Assembly: GCA_013791675.1 (NCBI GenBank)
Contig: VMTI01000081.1
Span: 1-14,565, forward strand
DNA length: 14,565 nucleotides
Source of the DNA: a bacterium
Lineage (GTDB): Bacteria > CG03
Direction of reading: 5' to 3'
In this document: positions 1 through 7,416 of the stretch, one piece after another
Position numbering within the stretch: the first letter of the stretch is position 1
Layout: every line of letters starts with the position of its first letter
Program-made: the position numbers and the translations under genes
Notes under the pieces: model-generated
Told to the model about the DNA's origin: nothing
Database searches by the model: none
The model's input: the letters and a program-made list of their open reading frames with translations, nothing else

Positions 1-459
1 AAAAGCTGAAATTACGGCGCGGGAGCGGGTTTCATCCATTGTAAAATGTATATTATCCCAGTCACAGGCGCAGCCCAGCATTTTTAACTGTTCCAGTATG
101 GACCCGCCGTAAAGTTTTTTCCATTCATTTACGCGGCGGAGAAATTCTTCTCTGCCTATATCTATTCTGTTTTTGCCTTCACCCGCGAGTTGTTTCTCAA
201 CAACGTTCTGGGTGGCGATTCCGCCGTGGTCGGTGCCGGGAGCCCACTTTGTATTCATGCCCCGCAGTTTGCTGTAGCGGATTAAAATATCCTGAAGGGT
301 GTTGTTGAGAGCATGCCCCATATGCAGCCGGCCCGTAACATTCGGCGGCGGTATGGCGATGGAGAAAGCTTTTCTACCGTCAGGCACGCCGGAAAATTTT
401 TTACCATTCTCCCATACTTTATAAATTCCTTCTTCAAATCCGGGTTCGTATTTTGACAC
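1..459 (-). CDS. valS: Valyl-tRNA synthetase, N-terminal part (cut by window start)
   Basis: Class Ia aminoacyl-tRNA synthetase that charges tRNA-Val in the cytoplasm. Only the first 153 codons are inside the window; the 3' part lies beyond position 1. Translation from the GTG at 459 gives the ValRS signature PPPNVTG (residues 37-43), the HIGH-type ATP motif HMGH (46-49) and TDHGGIATQ (76-84), which is the family's TDHAGIATQ with A replaced by G. PPPNVTG and DHxGIATQ together separate ValRS from IleRS and LeuRS. The GTG start is chosen because it gives the usual short N-terminus (MSKYEPGFEEG). No good Shine-Dalgarno is visible, and upstream in-frame codons run into a palindromic repeat. The gene lies downstream of the HD-GYP gene, separated from it by that repeat. 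Confidence 0.95.
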   Translation of the reverse strand, partial: MSKYEPGFEEGIYKVWENGKKFSGVPDGRKAFSIAIPPPNVTGRLHMGHALNNTLQDILIRYSKLRGMNTKWAPGTDHGGIATQNVVEKQLAGEGKNRIDIGREEFLRRVNEWKKLYGGSILEQLKMLGCACDWDNIHFTMDETRSRAVISAF

Positions 460-477
460 GTTTTTCTTTTTATTTGG

Positions 478-549
478 AATTCCCCTTTTGGTAAAAGGGG
501 TGTCAGACCGAAGCATTTCGTCTGCCCGGGCGGGGTCTGACAGGGTATT
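478..549 (-). repeat. Small palindromic element, copy A
   Basis: The ends are AATTCCCC (478-485) and AGGGTATT (542-549), a near-perfect terminal inverted repeat. Inside are two nested hairpins. One is CCCCTTTT-GGT-AAAAGGGG (482-500), with perfect 8-bp arms. The other is GTCAGACC (502-509) pairing perfectly with GGTCTGAC (534-541), with a smaller CGAA/TTCG stem inside it. The element fills the gap between the HD-GYP stop codon and the valS start. It is the same family as 1849-1898 and 10126-10232, in the same orientation. Confidence 0.8.
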
Positions 550-553
550 CTTT

Positions 554-1834
554 TTATTTTCCATAATATTTCGCGAATGCCTCTATTATTCTGCTCTGCT
601 CAAAAGTGTATTCCGCACAGGAAAGCACTCTGTAAAAATCCTCCAGATTATATTTTTTCAGAAGTTCTTCGTCCTCCGAAACAATAACAAAATTTTCCAC
701 TTTTTCATGATTTATGCCGAGAACAATATCAAGCAGGTTTATTTTAAAAAAAGCGTCAACGCACACGGGATCAAATTTTGTATCCGTATCTTTTTTAAGC
801 AGATTAAGCACGCCGAGTATCGGCATTGGCTCTCTGTAATGCCTCTTTGAAGTCAGAGCGTCAAAGACATCGCAAACGGCTATTATTCTGGAAAAAAAAG
901 GAATCACCATACCTTTTATTCCGCGGGGGTAACCGCTGCCGTCAAGATTCTCATGGTGAGAAGAAGCTATCTCGGGAATCTGGCGGAATTCTCTCTTGAA
1001 ATATATTTTTTCGAGTATTTCGCGCGTAAAAACCGCGTGGCTCTTTATCTGCTCAAATTCCTCGTCGGTGAGTTTGCCGGCTTTGGCGAGAATGTGTTCC
1101 CTCACTCCGATTTTCCCCATGTCGTGCATCCACGATGAATATTTCAGCAGCTCAATTTCATGCGGGAAAAACTTCATTGCTTCACCGGTCTTTATTGAAA
1201 AAAATGTCACCCGCCTGGAATGGCCGGCCGTGAGATAGTCCCTTTTGTCAAGCGTGTCCGAGAGAGTGTCAATAAAACTTTCAAACATTTTTCTTTGCTC
1301 GTCATAAAGAAAAGCGTTTTCAACGGCGTCGGCGGCCTGACGGGCGAGAAGCAGAAGTATTTTCTCATCATCGTCGTCAAAAAGCCCTCCCTTTTTGTTC
1401 AGTACCTGAAAAACGCCGATACTCTCGCCCATTTTGTTTTTCATGGGACACGAAAGAATTGTTTTTGTGACATAACCTGTTTTCTTATCGGTTGCCGTGT
1501 TAAAGCGTTCATCGGAATAAGCGTCTTTTATGTTTATAAGCTCGCCGCTTCGCGCCACGGCTCCTGCTATGCCTTTTTCCAGGGGGATTCTGATTTCCCC
1601 GCCGCCCAGCCCATCGGCTATTTTACTCCAGAGCGTGTCTGTATCAAAATCACGCAAAAAAACGGTGCACCGCTCGGCGTCAAGAATGTTGCGAGTTTCG
1701 CCCATTATGAGTTTCAAAAGCTCATCCAGATTCAGTATTCTGGAAGACACCTCGTGTCCGAAATCAAGCAGCGATTTCATACGCTCTTTTTCTTTCCTAA
1801 GCTGTTTAAGTTCTTCTATTTCTCTCTTTTCCAT
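554..1834 (-). CDS. GAF domain + HD-GYP domain signalling protein (probable cyclic-di-GMP phosphodiesterase)
   Basis: 426-residue cytoplasmic protein with no signal peptide or membrane segment. Residues 1-22 are charged and probably coiled coil. Residues about 24-176 are a GAF sensor domain. An HD-GYP domain follows at about 183-365, with GHSRRV (204-209), the metal-binding HD pair H237-D238 in MHDMGKIG, H266, the HHExxDGxGYP signature at 293-303, and D322 in AVCDVFDALTS. All recognisable metal-site residues are present, so phosphodiesterase activity on c-di-GMP is expected from the family. The GAF ligand cannot be read from the sequence. The last 60 residues match nothing I recognise. The start has a GGAA Shine-Dalgarno close upstream. 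The gene is flanked by palindromic elements on both sides, downstream of the fumarase-like gene. Confidence 0.93.
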   Translation of the reverse strand: MEKREIEELKQLRKEKERMKSLLDFGHEVSSRILNLDELLKLIMGETRNILDAERCTVFLRDFDTDTLWSKIADGLGGGEIRIPLEKGIAGAVARSGELINIKDAYSDERFNTATDKKTGYVTKTILSCPMKNKMGESIGVFQVLNKKGGLFDDDDEKILLLLARQAADAVENAFLYDEQRKMFESFIDTLSDTLDKRDYLTAGHSRRVTFFSIKTGEAMKFFPHEIELLKYSSWMHDMGKIGVREHILAKAGKLTDEEFEQIKSHAVFTREILEKIYFKREFRQIPEIASSHHENLDGSGYPRGIKGMVIPFFSRIIAVCDVFDALTSKRHYREPMPILGVLNLLKKDTDTKFDPVCVDAFFKINLLDIVLGINHEKVENFVIVSEDEELLKKYNLEDFYRVLSCAEYTFEQSRIIEAFAKYYGK

Positions 1835-1848
1835 TATTTCCTTTTCCC

Positions 1849-1898
1849 ATTCCCTTTTTTCAAAAAGGGGTGTCTCGCTGCCGGCGAGACGGGGTATT
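1849..1898 (-). repeat. Small palindromic element, copy B
   Basis: Shortest of the three copies. The first hairpin is CCCTTTTT/AAAAAGGG (1852-1869), followed by a perfect 7-bp stem GTCTCGC (1872-1878) with GCGAGAC (1884-1890). The end is GGGGTATT (1891-1898), whose last base overlaps the stop codon of the fumarase-like gene. The outer and first-hairpin sequences match copies A and C, but the inner stem sequence differs while its pairing is kept. That points to selection on structure, or to element subtypes. Confidence 0.75.
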
Positions 1899-2656
1899 TA
1901 AATCTTTCCTTTTCTCAAACACCAGCAGGACATGCTTATACCCACGCTCATCGTTGCCATATGCATCGGAAGCTCGTCTATTCTAACACAAAGAACGGTG
2001 TTTTTTCCACCCCAGCCGCCGGGGCCTATGCCGCTTTTATTTATTTTATTAAAAATTTTCTTCTCCATTAAAGACATTGGCCGCCGCACATCTTTGATAA
2101 GCGCCCTCTCGCCCGCAAGCAGCGCGTCGCCAGGCGCGCCGCCTATTCCCACCCCCACAAAAACCGGCGGACAGCAGTAAGGCGCTTTTGAAATTACAAA
2201 GTCGGCTATTTCGGAGGCGATGGCGATGCTATCCGACGAAGGATTCGCCATAATAAGCCCCGAACAATTCATAGCGCCGCCGCCCCGGATGATAAAGGAC
2301 GGCGGAAAATTATCCGGAGCTAAATTGATTGAAGGCAGATTTCTGGGGTCCTCTTCCCTCTCAAAGGGCGACTTCACCTGCGAATTTCTCAAGCAGCCGT
2401 AGGCTTTTCTGACTGCTTCCCTCAAATGTTTTACCTTATCCCCTGCATTAACATGAAAAGAAACTGTGCCGGTGTCCTGGCAAAGCGGATATGATTTTTT
2501 CAGGGCGACGGCAATGTTTTCTTCTATAAGTTTCAGGAATTCCCTGCCTCTGACGGAAGTTTCGTTTTTCGCCGCTTTAGAAAGCAGCGATGCGACATCA
2601 ACCGGCAGTTCATAATTCGCCCGAACGATTTTTTCTTCAAGTTTTTTATTTGTCAT
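1898..2656 (-). CDS. Class I fumarase / tartrate dehydratase-type hydro-lyase, alpha subunit
   Basis: 252-residue protein of the FumA N-terminal (Fe-S hydro-lyase alpha) family. In two-subunit class I fumarases and L-tartrate dehydratases this subunit carries the catalytic [4Fe-4S] cluster and pairs with a beta subunit. Visible motifs are PLCQDTG (57-63), RGGGAMN (124-130), CCPPVFVGVGIGG (161-173), GPGGWGG (211-217) and SCWC (243-246). C59, C161 or C162, and C244 are the likely cluster ligands. The family's usual KGGGSEN loop reads RGGGAMN here, so the SE pair is replaced and the substrate should not be assumed to be fumarate. No beta subunit lies beside it: the downstream neighbour is the HD-GYP gene. 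The start has a GAGGA Shine-Dalgarno and lies 13 nt after the stop of the Wzy-TPR gene. Confidence 0.88.
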   Translation of the reverse strand: MTNKKLEEKIVRANYELPVDVASLLSKAAKNETSVRGREFLKLIEENIAVALKKSYPLCQDTGTVSFHVNAGDKVKHLREAVRKAYGCLRNSQVKSPFEREEDPRNLPSINLAPDNFPPSFIIRGGGAMNCSGLIMANPSSDSIAIASEIADFVISKAPYCCPPVFVGVGIGGAPGDALLAGERALIKDVRRPMSLMEKKIFNKINKSGIGPGGWGGKNTVLCVRIDELPMHMATMSVGISMSCWCLRKGKI

Positions 2657-2669
2657 TTTATTGCCGTCC

Positions 2670-4442
2670 TCATTCTTTCATTTTCTCCATCATCACAATG
2701 GCCTTGGCGTTATTTTTATCTCTTTTGAGCACTTCCCTGAATTCCGCGGCGGCATCTTTCAGCCGCCCCTCATAAAAATATGTGTATCCCAGATTAAAAT
2801 GAGAATCCACCATTTCAGGATTCAGCGACAGCGCGTTCTTATACGCTTCTATGGCTTTCGGGCGATTGCCCGTTTCAAAAAAGATATTTCCTATGTTATT
2901 CCACAAACCCGGAGTCGGGCGTATCTTTACGGCTTTTATAAAAGCGTCAGCGGCTTTTTGCCATTTTTTTTCCTTAGCGTACAGCCAGCCGAGATTATAA
3001 AGAGTGTCATAATTTTCGGGATTTTCCGCGAGGCTCGCATTTAGCGCTATTATTTTCCCGTCTTCCACTGCTTCATGGAAATCGGGTTCCGCCGACGTCG
3101 CCTTCAGCGCGCGAAAAGGCATGAGCATCTTCGGAATAAAAAACCCGAGCATAACCGCCGCCGCAAGAACCGGCAGCAGACGTTCAAAATAGTTTCCGCC
3201 AAAAGATATTTCTTTGTTTTTGGAATTTTCCGACCTAAAAAGAGCGAAAATAAAATAAAGCATGGCCGCCGTAATTATAAATCTCATATTCACCGAAAAT
3301 AGATTATTCGCGAGAATACCCGCGGCGGCAGCCGTATAACAGGGGGATGTTACATTTCTGAAGAAAGTAACGACGATCATCAAAAAAAGAATAATGCCCG
3401 GCAAACCAAGTTCCGCGAAAATTTCCAAATATTCATTGTGCGCAAAATTCACGATGTTTTTTTTCTGCGGGTATATTTTTTTGAGTTCTTCCGAAGCGTA
3501 ATTGGGAAAACTCACCGCGAAAGCTCCCGGCCCCACACCCAGAGGATTTTTGACAGCCATAACAAGCGTGTCGCGCCAGATAAGCAACCGTCCCATATCC
3601 CTCATCCAGAAAGCGCGTGTCATATAACCCCCCGTGGCGGCGACAACACACAATGCCAAAATTATTGTTTTTATACGGGGAATCTTTTTTCTATAAATGA
3701 CAAACATATACACGGCAATCCCCGTAAAAGCCCCGACATACCCGCCTCTGCTGTTTATATAGTAAAAATCCAGCGCGAAGACGGCCAAGGCCGCCGCGGC
3801 GAAAATTTTCCAAAGAAGTTTTTTGTCGCCAAAAAGCGCAAGCACAAAAGGCAGAGCTATAACCAGATACGCCGCGAAAAAATTCTGGTTGCCGAATGTC
3901 GCGTAAGGCGGCGAGATCTTGGGCACGCGCATCGCTCCTATGGGCGTGCCGAAATTCTGCCACAGCCCGTAAATTGCGACAAGTAGTGCCGTAACGGAGA
4001 ATATCTTGCGTATTGACGACGTTTCCGACGGAAGAATAAACTGTCCCGCTCCGAAAAAGAGCCCCGCGCAGAGCAGATTTTTTTCCATTTCCATACGGGC
4101 GATGTTCTTATCGCCGAACACAAGATACCGTGCAAGCACATACAGAAAATAAAACAAAACCCATTTATCCAGAACATTTTTACGCCACATTATTTTTGCT
4201 TTTATAGTTGCGTTAAAAAGCACAGCCGCCAGAAAAATAAGCGCTCCGCTTTCAAGCGCCAGCAGTTTAAGCCTGTAATGCCTTACATCTATCAGAAAAG
4301 CGACGCTGAGAAAAAACGCAATGTACAGCGCCGTTCGCGCCGCGTCTAAGCTGAAATGTTTCATCCACCGTGGCGGAGTGCGCCGCGGCGTGACAGCGGA
4401 CGGGGTGTTGTATCCGCCATGGCGGGACGCCGTCCCCTTCAT
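2670..4442 (-). CDS. O-antigen ligase/polymerase-like membrane protein with C-terminal TPR repeats
   Basis: 590-residue polytopic membrane protein. Residues about 34-445 contain roughly a dozen hydrophobic segments. They carry the O-antigen ligase/Wzy_C signature: GNQNFFAAYL (184-193), NSRGGYVG (230-237), NPLGVGPGAF (299-308) and HNEYLEIFAELGLPG (335-349). Residues about 470-580 form three TPRs (477-510, 511-543, 545-577). The family polymerises or ligates lipid-linked glycans at the outer face of the inner membrane; the TPRs probably bind a partner or the growing glycan. The ATG at 4442 overlaps the upstream stop in an ATGA. However, residues 1-26 are encoded by a GC-rich palindromic stretch and look unlike a normal N-terminus. 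The ATG at 4364 (MKHFSLDAARTALY) is a credible alternative start giving 564 residues. Neither start has a clear Shine-Dalgarno. Confidence 0.85.
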   Translation of the reverse strand: MKGTASRHGGYNTPSAVTPRRTPPRWMKHFSLDAARTALYIAFFLSVAFLIDVRHYRLKLLALESGALIFLAAVLFNATIKAKIMWRKNVLDKWVLFYFLYVLARYLVFGDKNIARMEMEKNLLCAGLFFGAGQFILPSETSSIRKIFSVTALLVAIYGLWQNFGTPIGAMRVPKISPPYATFGNQNFFAAYLVIALPFVLALFGDKKLLWKIFAAAALAVFALDFYYINSRGGYVGAFTGIAVYMFVIYRKKIPRIKTIILALCVVAATGGYMTRAFWMRDMGRLLIWRDTLVMAVKNPLGVGPGAFAVSFPNYASEELKKIYPQKKNIVNFAHNEYLEIFAELGLPGIILFLMIVVTFFRNVTSPCYTAAAAGILANNLFSVNMRFIITAAMLYFIFALFRSENSKNKEISFGGNYFERLLPVLAAAVMLGFFIPKMLMPFRALKATSAEPDFHEAVEDGKIIALNASLAENPENYDTLYNLGWLYAKEKKWQKAADAFIKAVKIRPTPGLWNNIGNIFFETGNRPKAIEAYKNALSLNPEMVDSHFNLGYTYFYEGRLKDAAAEFREVLKRDKNNAKAIVMMEKMKE

Positions 4443-4459
4443 GGCAGGGCTGGAATGAC
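4366..4459 (-). repeat. Palindromic GC-rich repeat at a gene junction
   Basis: On the minus strand this stretch contains GTCATTCCAGCCCTGCC, the palindrome CCGCCATGGCGG, and CCGCCACGGTGG, with complementary GGACGG and CCGTCC segments nearby. It resembles the GTCATTCCCGCCATGGCGGG-type intergenic palindromes common in many bacteria; that resemblance is from memory. It spans the ATGA overlap between the GH57-like and Wzy-TPR genes. It encodes the last residues (VIPALP) of the first and the atypical first 26 residues of the second. The exact boundaries are uncertain. Confidence 0.5.
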
Positions 4460-6418
4460 AGCGCCTCTTTTTTTGAGATACGCGCTCAACGAACGCTTCT
4501 GCGAAAGGCTGCCGGGCGTTATTATGTCAAAAACATTCGGCGACTTTAATTCCGGCCTTCCGCCGCCGGGATGAATGGAATCTTTTTCCTGCAGAACCTC
4601 AAGAACGTTTCCCTTTTCGTCAAGCATATATGAAGCGAACGTAAACCCGCAAACGGCGGGGTCATACGGAAATTGTTCTTTCGGTATGGACACCGTGGCG
4701 ATCCTGAAGGAAGAATCAAATTTAACCGGAACTTCAGTTGCTTCCGCGCCTTTTATAAGAGTAGCGCTGGCGCTGGTTACTCTCAGGCAGTATTCCCAGT
4801 AAGCGCTTTCCTGCATAAAACAGTTTAGGCCGGCCATCGCGCGGCCTTCGCCTTTTTTCTTTATGCCGTTTATGTCTATGTAAAGGTCAAAACCGCTGTA
4901 CCTGTCATCGGCGGCAACAGGACCCGCGAAATAAAACTGAAAATAAATCTTTGTGGTGTTATTTCGGAGTGACAGTGACATTATATCGCACATACCCGCG
5001 GGCGTACCGGGGCTTCCAACATACCATCCGGGGCCTTTGGCGTCTCCAACGGGGTCAAGCCATTTTTTTTCCACGGAGCTGTCGGGGAGAGAAATTGCCA
5101 GAGATTTTGTCGACGAAGAAGACGAGAGCCGGATAAAAAAAGATATGTTTGTTTTATTTGAAAACTGCATAAAAATCAGAGGCATCCGCACCGAAAAAGC
5201 GCTTGAAGTGCGGGACACTTCGGGAACTGTCCACATTCTTTCCCACTCATTTTGAACCGCTCTGTAAAAAATATTATTTTCGGCGGCGACGATACAGAAA
5301 TTAGCAGGCCCCGAAAGCCTGCCGCCGCCTTGCGCCAACCGCGTTGAATAACCCGCGGCCGGATTCCACCAGTAAAATTCCAGCGGAACCGCCGTTGAAA
5401 CGGGTAGGGAAAAATGGCCGTTTATATTCATATAGCCGTCTTCCGCTGAAAGAGTATATACGAAAAAATCTTCCGAAACGCTGATAGGAAGCCCCCTGAG
5501 TTCGTCAAACAGCATTCCCGCGATAGATGCGTAGTTTTCAGGCAGAGGTTCTTCTATCGCCTCATAAATTCCGGCGACGGCATAGAAAATATTTTCCGCT
5601 GAGGCTTCTCCTATCCAGTTGGAAAGAGCTTCAACGGTGTATGCTTTTTCAAGCGCTGCGGAAAGTTTTTCCCTGTCGGCGCGGCCGGAATTTTTATAGT
5701 TTTCAAGTTTTTTACGCGCAGCCGAAAAATGCTCCCACATTTTCAGATTAATGTCGCTGAGCACAATGCCGGTGGCGCGAGAGCGGTTGAATGGCTCTTG
5801 CGGCTCCCGAGTAAACTCTTCGGGCATATTATTTGAAAGCAATTTCGCGAGGTCCTCAAAAACCGAAACTTTGTAGTATAACGGCATATCCTGCGAATTT
5901 TCTATATTAACTGACGGTAAACAGGAAACAACATTTATTAAAGAAGGCTCATGTTTGGCGGCGAATCCATCGCCGACGCGAAAAACGGTTTTGATTCCCT
6001 CCGAGGAGAGAATGCGGAAGCAGTCGTCCGTCGGCATCTGCGCGCCTACAAAGATTTCTTCCGCCGTGGAGCCGCTTAATTGAGAATATTTCATGAGATT
6101 TCTTGCCAAAACATCACGAAAATCTGAAACGCCGAGTGTCGCGACGCCTCTCATCCACACATTCGGCCTTAATCCGCAGACAACCCCGAACGCGGATTTT
6201 TCGGCGAGAACTGATATGATTCTTTTTTCCCACGGCTCCATTTCTTCTGGAAGCACAATTCTGTACGGAATATCTTTCGTCTCAGCAATAAAATTAATGC
6301 ACTCCGGCACCTGTTCAGATGAAATATCTGAGGCGTCTATAAGAAGGCTGTATCCATAAGCGCGGCCGTATAAACAAAAGAATAGTGCAAATGAAAGATT
6401 CCGTATTCTCTGAAACAT
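4439..6418 (-). CDS. Secreted degenerate GH57-like protein with glucodextranase-type C-terminal domain
   Basis: 659 residues with a signal peptide at 1 to about 22 (hydrophobic SFALFFCLYGRAYG), so it is exported. Residues about 24-230 look like a divergent alpha/beta-barrel of the polysaccharide deacetylase/GH57 type. Residues 250-305 (AYTVEALSNWIGEAS... ...IYEAIEEPLPENY) resemble the helical region after the GH57 barrel, but the usual SDWFWW aromatic cluster is lost. A beta-rich section follows. The C-terminal domain at about 450-640 resembles the glucodextranase/amylopullulanase C-terminal domain (DPVGDAKGPGWY at 455-466, SGFDLYIDING at 508-518, HPGGG at 616-620, DIITPG at 631-636). I cannot find a convincing catalytic pair in the barrel, so it may bind rather than cut glycans. 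It starts 3 nt after the PEGA gene. Its stop overlaps the Wzy-TPR start, and its last six residues (VIPALP) look repeat-derived. Confidence 0.7.
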   Translation of the reverse strand: MFQRIRNLSFALFFCLYGRAYGYSLLIDASDISSEQVPECINFIAETKDIPYRIVLPEEMEPWEKRIISVLAEKSAFGVVCGLRPNVWMRGVATLGVSDFRDVLARNLMKYSQLSGSTAEEIFVGAQMPTDDCFRILSSEGIKTVFRVGDGFAAKHEPSLINVVSCLPSVNIENSQDMPLYYKVSVFEDLAKLLSNNMPEEFTREPQEPFNRSRATGIVLSDINLKMWEHFSAARKKLENYKNSGRADREKLSAALEKAYTVEALSNWIGEASAENIFYAVAGIYEAIEEPLPENYASIAGMLFDELRGLPISVSEDFFVYTLSAEDGYMNINGHFSLPVSTAVPLEFYWWNPAAGYSTRLAQGGGRLSGPANFCIVAAENNIFYRAVQNEWERMWTVPEVSRTSSAFSVRMPLIFMQFSNKTNISFFIRLSSSSSTKSLAISLPDSSVEKKWLDPVGDAKGPGWYVGSPGTPAGMCDIMSLSLRNNTTKIYFQFYFAGPVAADDRYSGFDLYIDINGIKKKGEGRAMAGLNCFMQESAYWEYCLRVTSASATLIKGAEATEVPVKFDSSFRIATVSIPKEQFPYDPAVCGFTFASYMLDEKGNVLEVLQEKDSIHPGGGRPELKSPNVFDIITPGSLSQKRSLSAYLKKRGAVIPALP

Positions 6419-6421
6419 GAA

Positions 6422-6865
6422 TTATTTTCTTTTCAGATTAACCGAGAATTCTTTTGTGCCGCCCCGGGTGAGAGTAATCATTTTTTCCCATGAATAGAAA
6501 TCCGGTTGGATAATTTTTATTGAATACTGGCGCGGCACTTCCGATATGGAAGTGATTTTGATGTTAGCGGGCGTTTTAGCTTTATAGTAGCCATTTATAA
6601 AAACTTTAGCGCCGGAAGGAGTTGAGTTAATTGATATAAAGGCTGCTGTGTCTGTTTTTTTTGACGCGTCGGAATTATTTTTTTCGTCCGGTGGAGTCTC
6701 TTTTTTGGAAGTTTTTTGGGCTGCTTTTTCCGGCGTTTTTACGGAGTCTGATGCCGTTTTTATCCCTGAAATAGGCGAAGAAGCTTCTTTATAAAGAATG
6801 TTTAGAGCAATCAGCAAAAGCACAACGTTTACCGCCAGAATTGTGCCGAGAAGTGTTTTTCTCAT
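6422..6865 (-). CDS. Membrane-anchored PEGA domain protein
   Basis: 147 residues. One N-terminal transmembrane segment (about 5-25) is followed by a Lys/Ser/Thr-rich linker (30-73) and a PEGA-type beta domain (75-145) containing SINSTPSGAKVFINGYYKAKTPANI. PEGA domains occur on the outside of membrane proteins and are thought to bind ligands or the cell wall. Topology is probably N-in with the domain in the periplasm. The start overlaps the stop of the preceding coiled-coil gene by four bases (ATGA), and the next gene begins 3 nt after its stop, so the three should be translated together. No specific function can be assigned. Confidence 0.8.
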   Translation of the reverse strand: MRKTLLGTILAVNVVLLLIALNILYKEASSPISGIKTASDSVKTPEKAAQKTSKKETPPDEKNNSDASKKTDTAAFISINSTPSGAKVFINGYYKAKTPANIKITSISEVPRQYSIKIIQPDFYSWEKMITLTRGGTKEFSVNLKRK

Positions 6866-7338
6866 GCCTTGGGCCTTTCCATTGTTACGATATGTCCGTC
6901 GAGGGCTTCAATAAAATCTTTCTGCTTAAGAATTTCTCCCGATATATTTTTCATGCCTTTTTCCACCGAATCTATTTTTCCCGAGAGAACGTCTGTTTTC
7001 CCCGCGAGAGCATCGGCGCTCTTTTTTAATTCCGCCAGTTCCGGCAGATTCACTTCCCTTGACTGGTTTTTTAATCCCTCCGTTACCTCGGCGGCGATTT
7101 TTTTGGAATCAACAGGGGAAGGCGGCGCGCTTGAATTTTTAAGGGCAGACATCATTTTTGTGATGGTGTCAATCATGCGTTTTTCCGAAGCGAAAACCAC
7201 ATTTTGCACATCGTTTCCTTTGGCGATGCCCGCGGATAAGGGTTTTTTATCGTTCTTTATAAGAAACAGCCACAATACGATATTTATCACTCCAAAGGCC
7301 ACAGCCACCGCGGCCAGAACTATTATAGGATTTTCCAT
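6862..7338 (-). CDS. Small membrane protein with coiled coil, unknown function
   Basis: 158 residues, no family recognised. A single transmembrane segment lies at about 5-27 (PIIVLAAVAVAFGVINIVLWLFL). A Lys-rich stretch, a Ser/Pro-rich spot (69-76) and a heptad-like helix (about 98-150) follow. The frame stays open upstream to 7398, but the ATG at 7338 is chosen: a strong GGAGG lies 7 nt before it, and the 20 extra residues would be encoded by a palindromic repeat. It is the first gene of the four-gene module running to 2670 and overlaps the PEGA gene by ATGA. A scaffold or assembly role for the envelope module is only inference from that context. Confidence 0.75.
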   Translation of the reverse strand: MENPIIVLAAVAVAFGVINIVLWLFLIKNDKKPLSAGIAKGNDVQNVVFASEKRMIDTITKMMSALKNSSAPPSPVDSKKIAAEVTEGLKNQSREVNLPELAELKKSADALAGKTDVLSGKIDSVEKGMKNISGEILKQKDFIEALDGHIVTMERPKA

Positions 7339-7345
7339 ATTCCTT

Positions 7346-7350
7346 CCTCC
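7346..7350 (-). promoter_or_regulatory. Shine-Dalgarno that fixes the start at 7338
   Basis: GGAGG on the minus strand, inside a longer purine run, with a 7-nt spacer to the ATG at 7338. It rules out the longer reading frame that would begin at 7398 inside the palindromic repeat. Confidence 0.8.
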
Positions 7351-7360
7351 TCGATTTAAT

Positions 7361-7416
7361 GCAGCCGCACCCTTCAGGGTGCGTATAATATTACGCACGC
7401 CAAGGTCGTGCAGCTA
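7361..7416 (-). repeat. Double-hairpin palindromic element after the aldolase gene
   Basis: One perfect hairpin is CGCACCC-TTCA-GGGTGCG (7366-7383). A second hairpin, GCACG/CGTGC (7395-7411), lies beyond an AT-rich spacer, TATAATATTA. The outer ends GCAGCCGCAC and GTGCAGCTAC form an 8-of-10 inverted repeat, so the whole unit can also fold as one cruciform. It is a different family from the AATTCCCC elements. One end contains the TAG stop of the class II aldolase gene (7414-7416). No T-run follows either hairpin, so it is not an obvious terminator. Confidence 0.65.

Noticed and set aside
482..500. Perfect hairpin CCCCTTTT/AAAAGGGG as a rho-independent terminator
   Set aside because: No T-run follows on either strand, the stem recurs as part of a repeat family, and the flanking genes run in the same direction.
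1220..2071. 283-codon plus-strand open frame
   Set aside because: It lies antisense to the HD-GYP and fumarase-like genes, has no Shine-Dalgarno and no recognisable motif; its product is low-complexity and F/S/R-rich, typical of a shadow frame.
3438..3986. 182-codon plus-strand open frame opposite the Wzy-TPR gene
   Set aside because: The R/H/K-rich product has no membrane or domain pattern, and the minus-strand frame carries clear family motifs.
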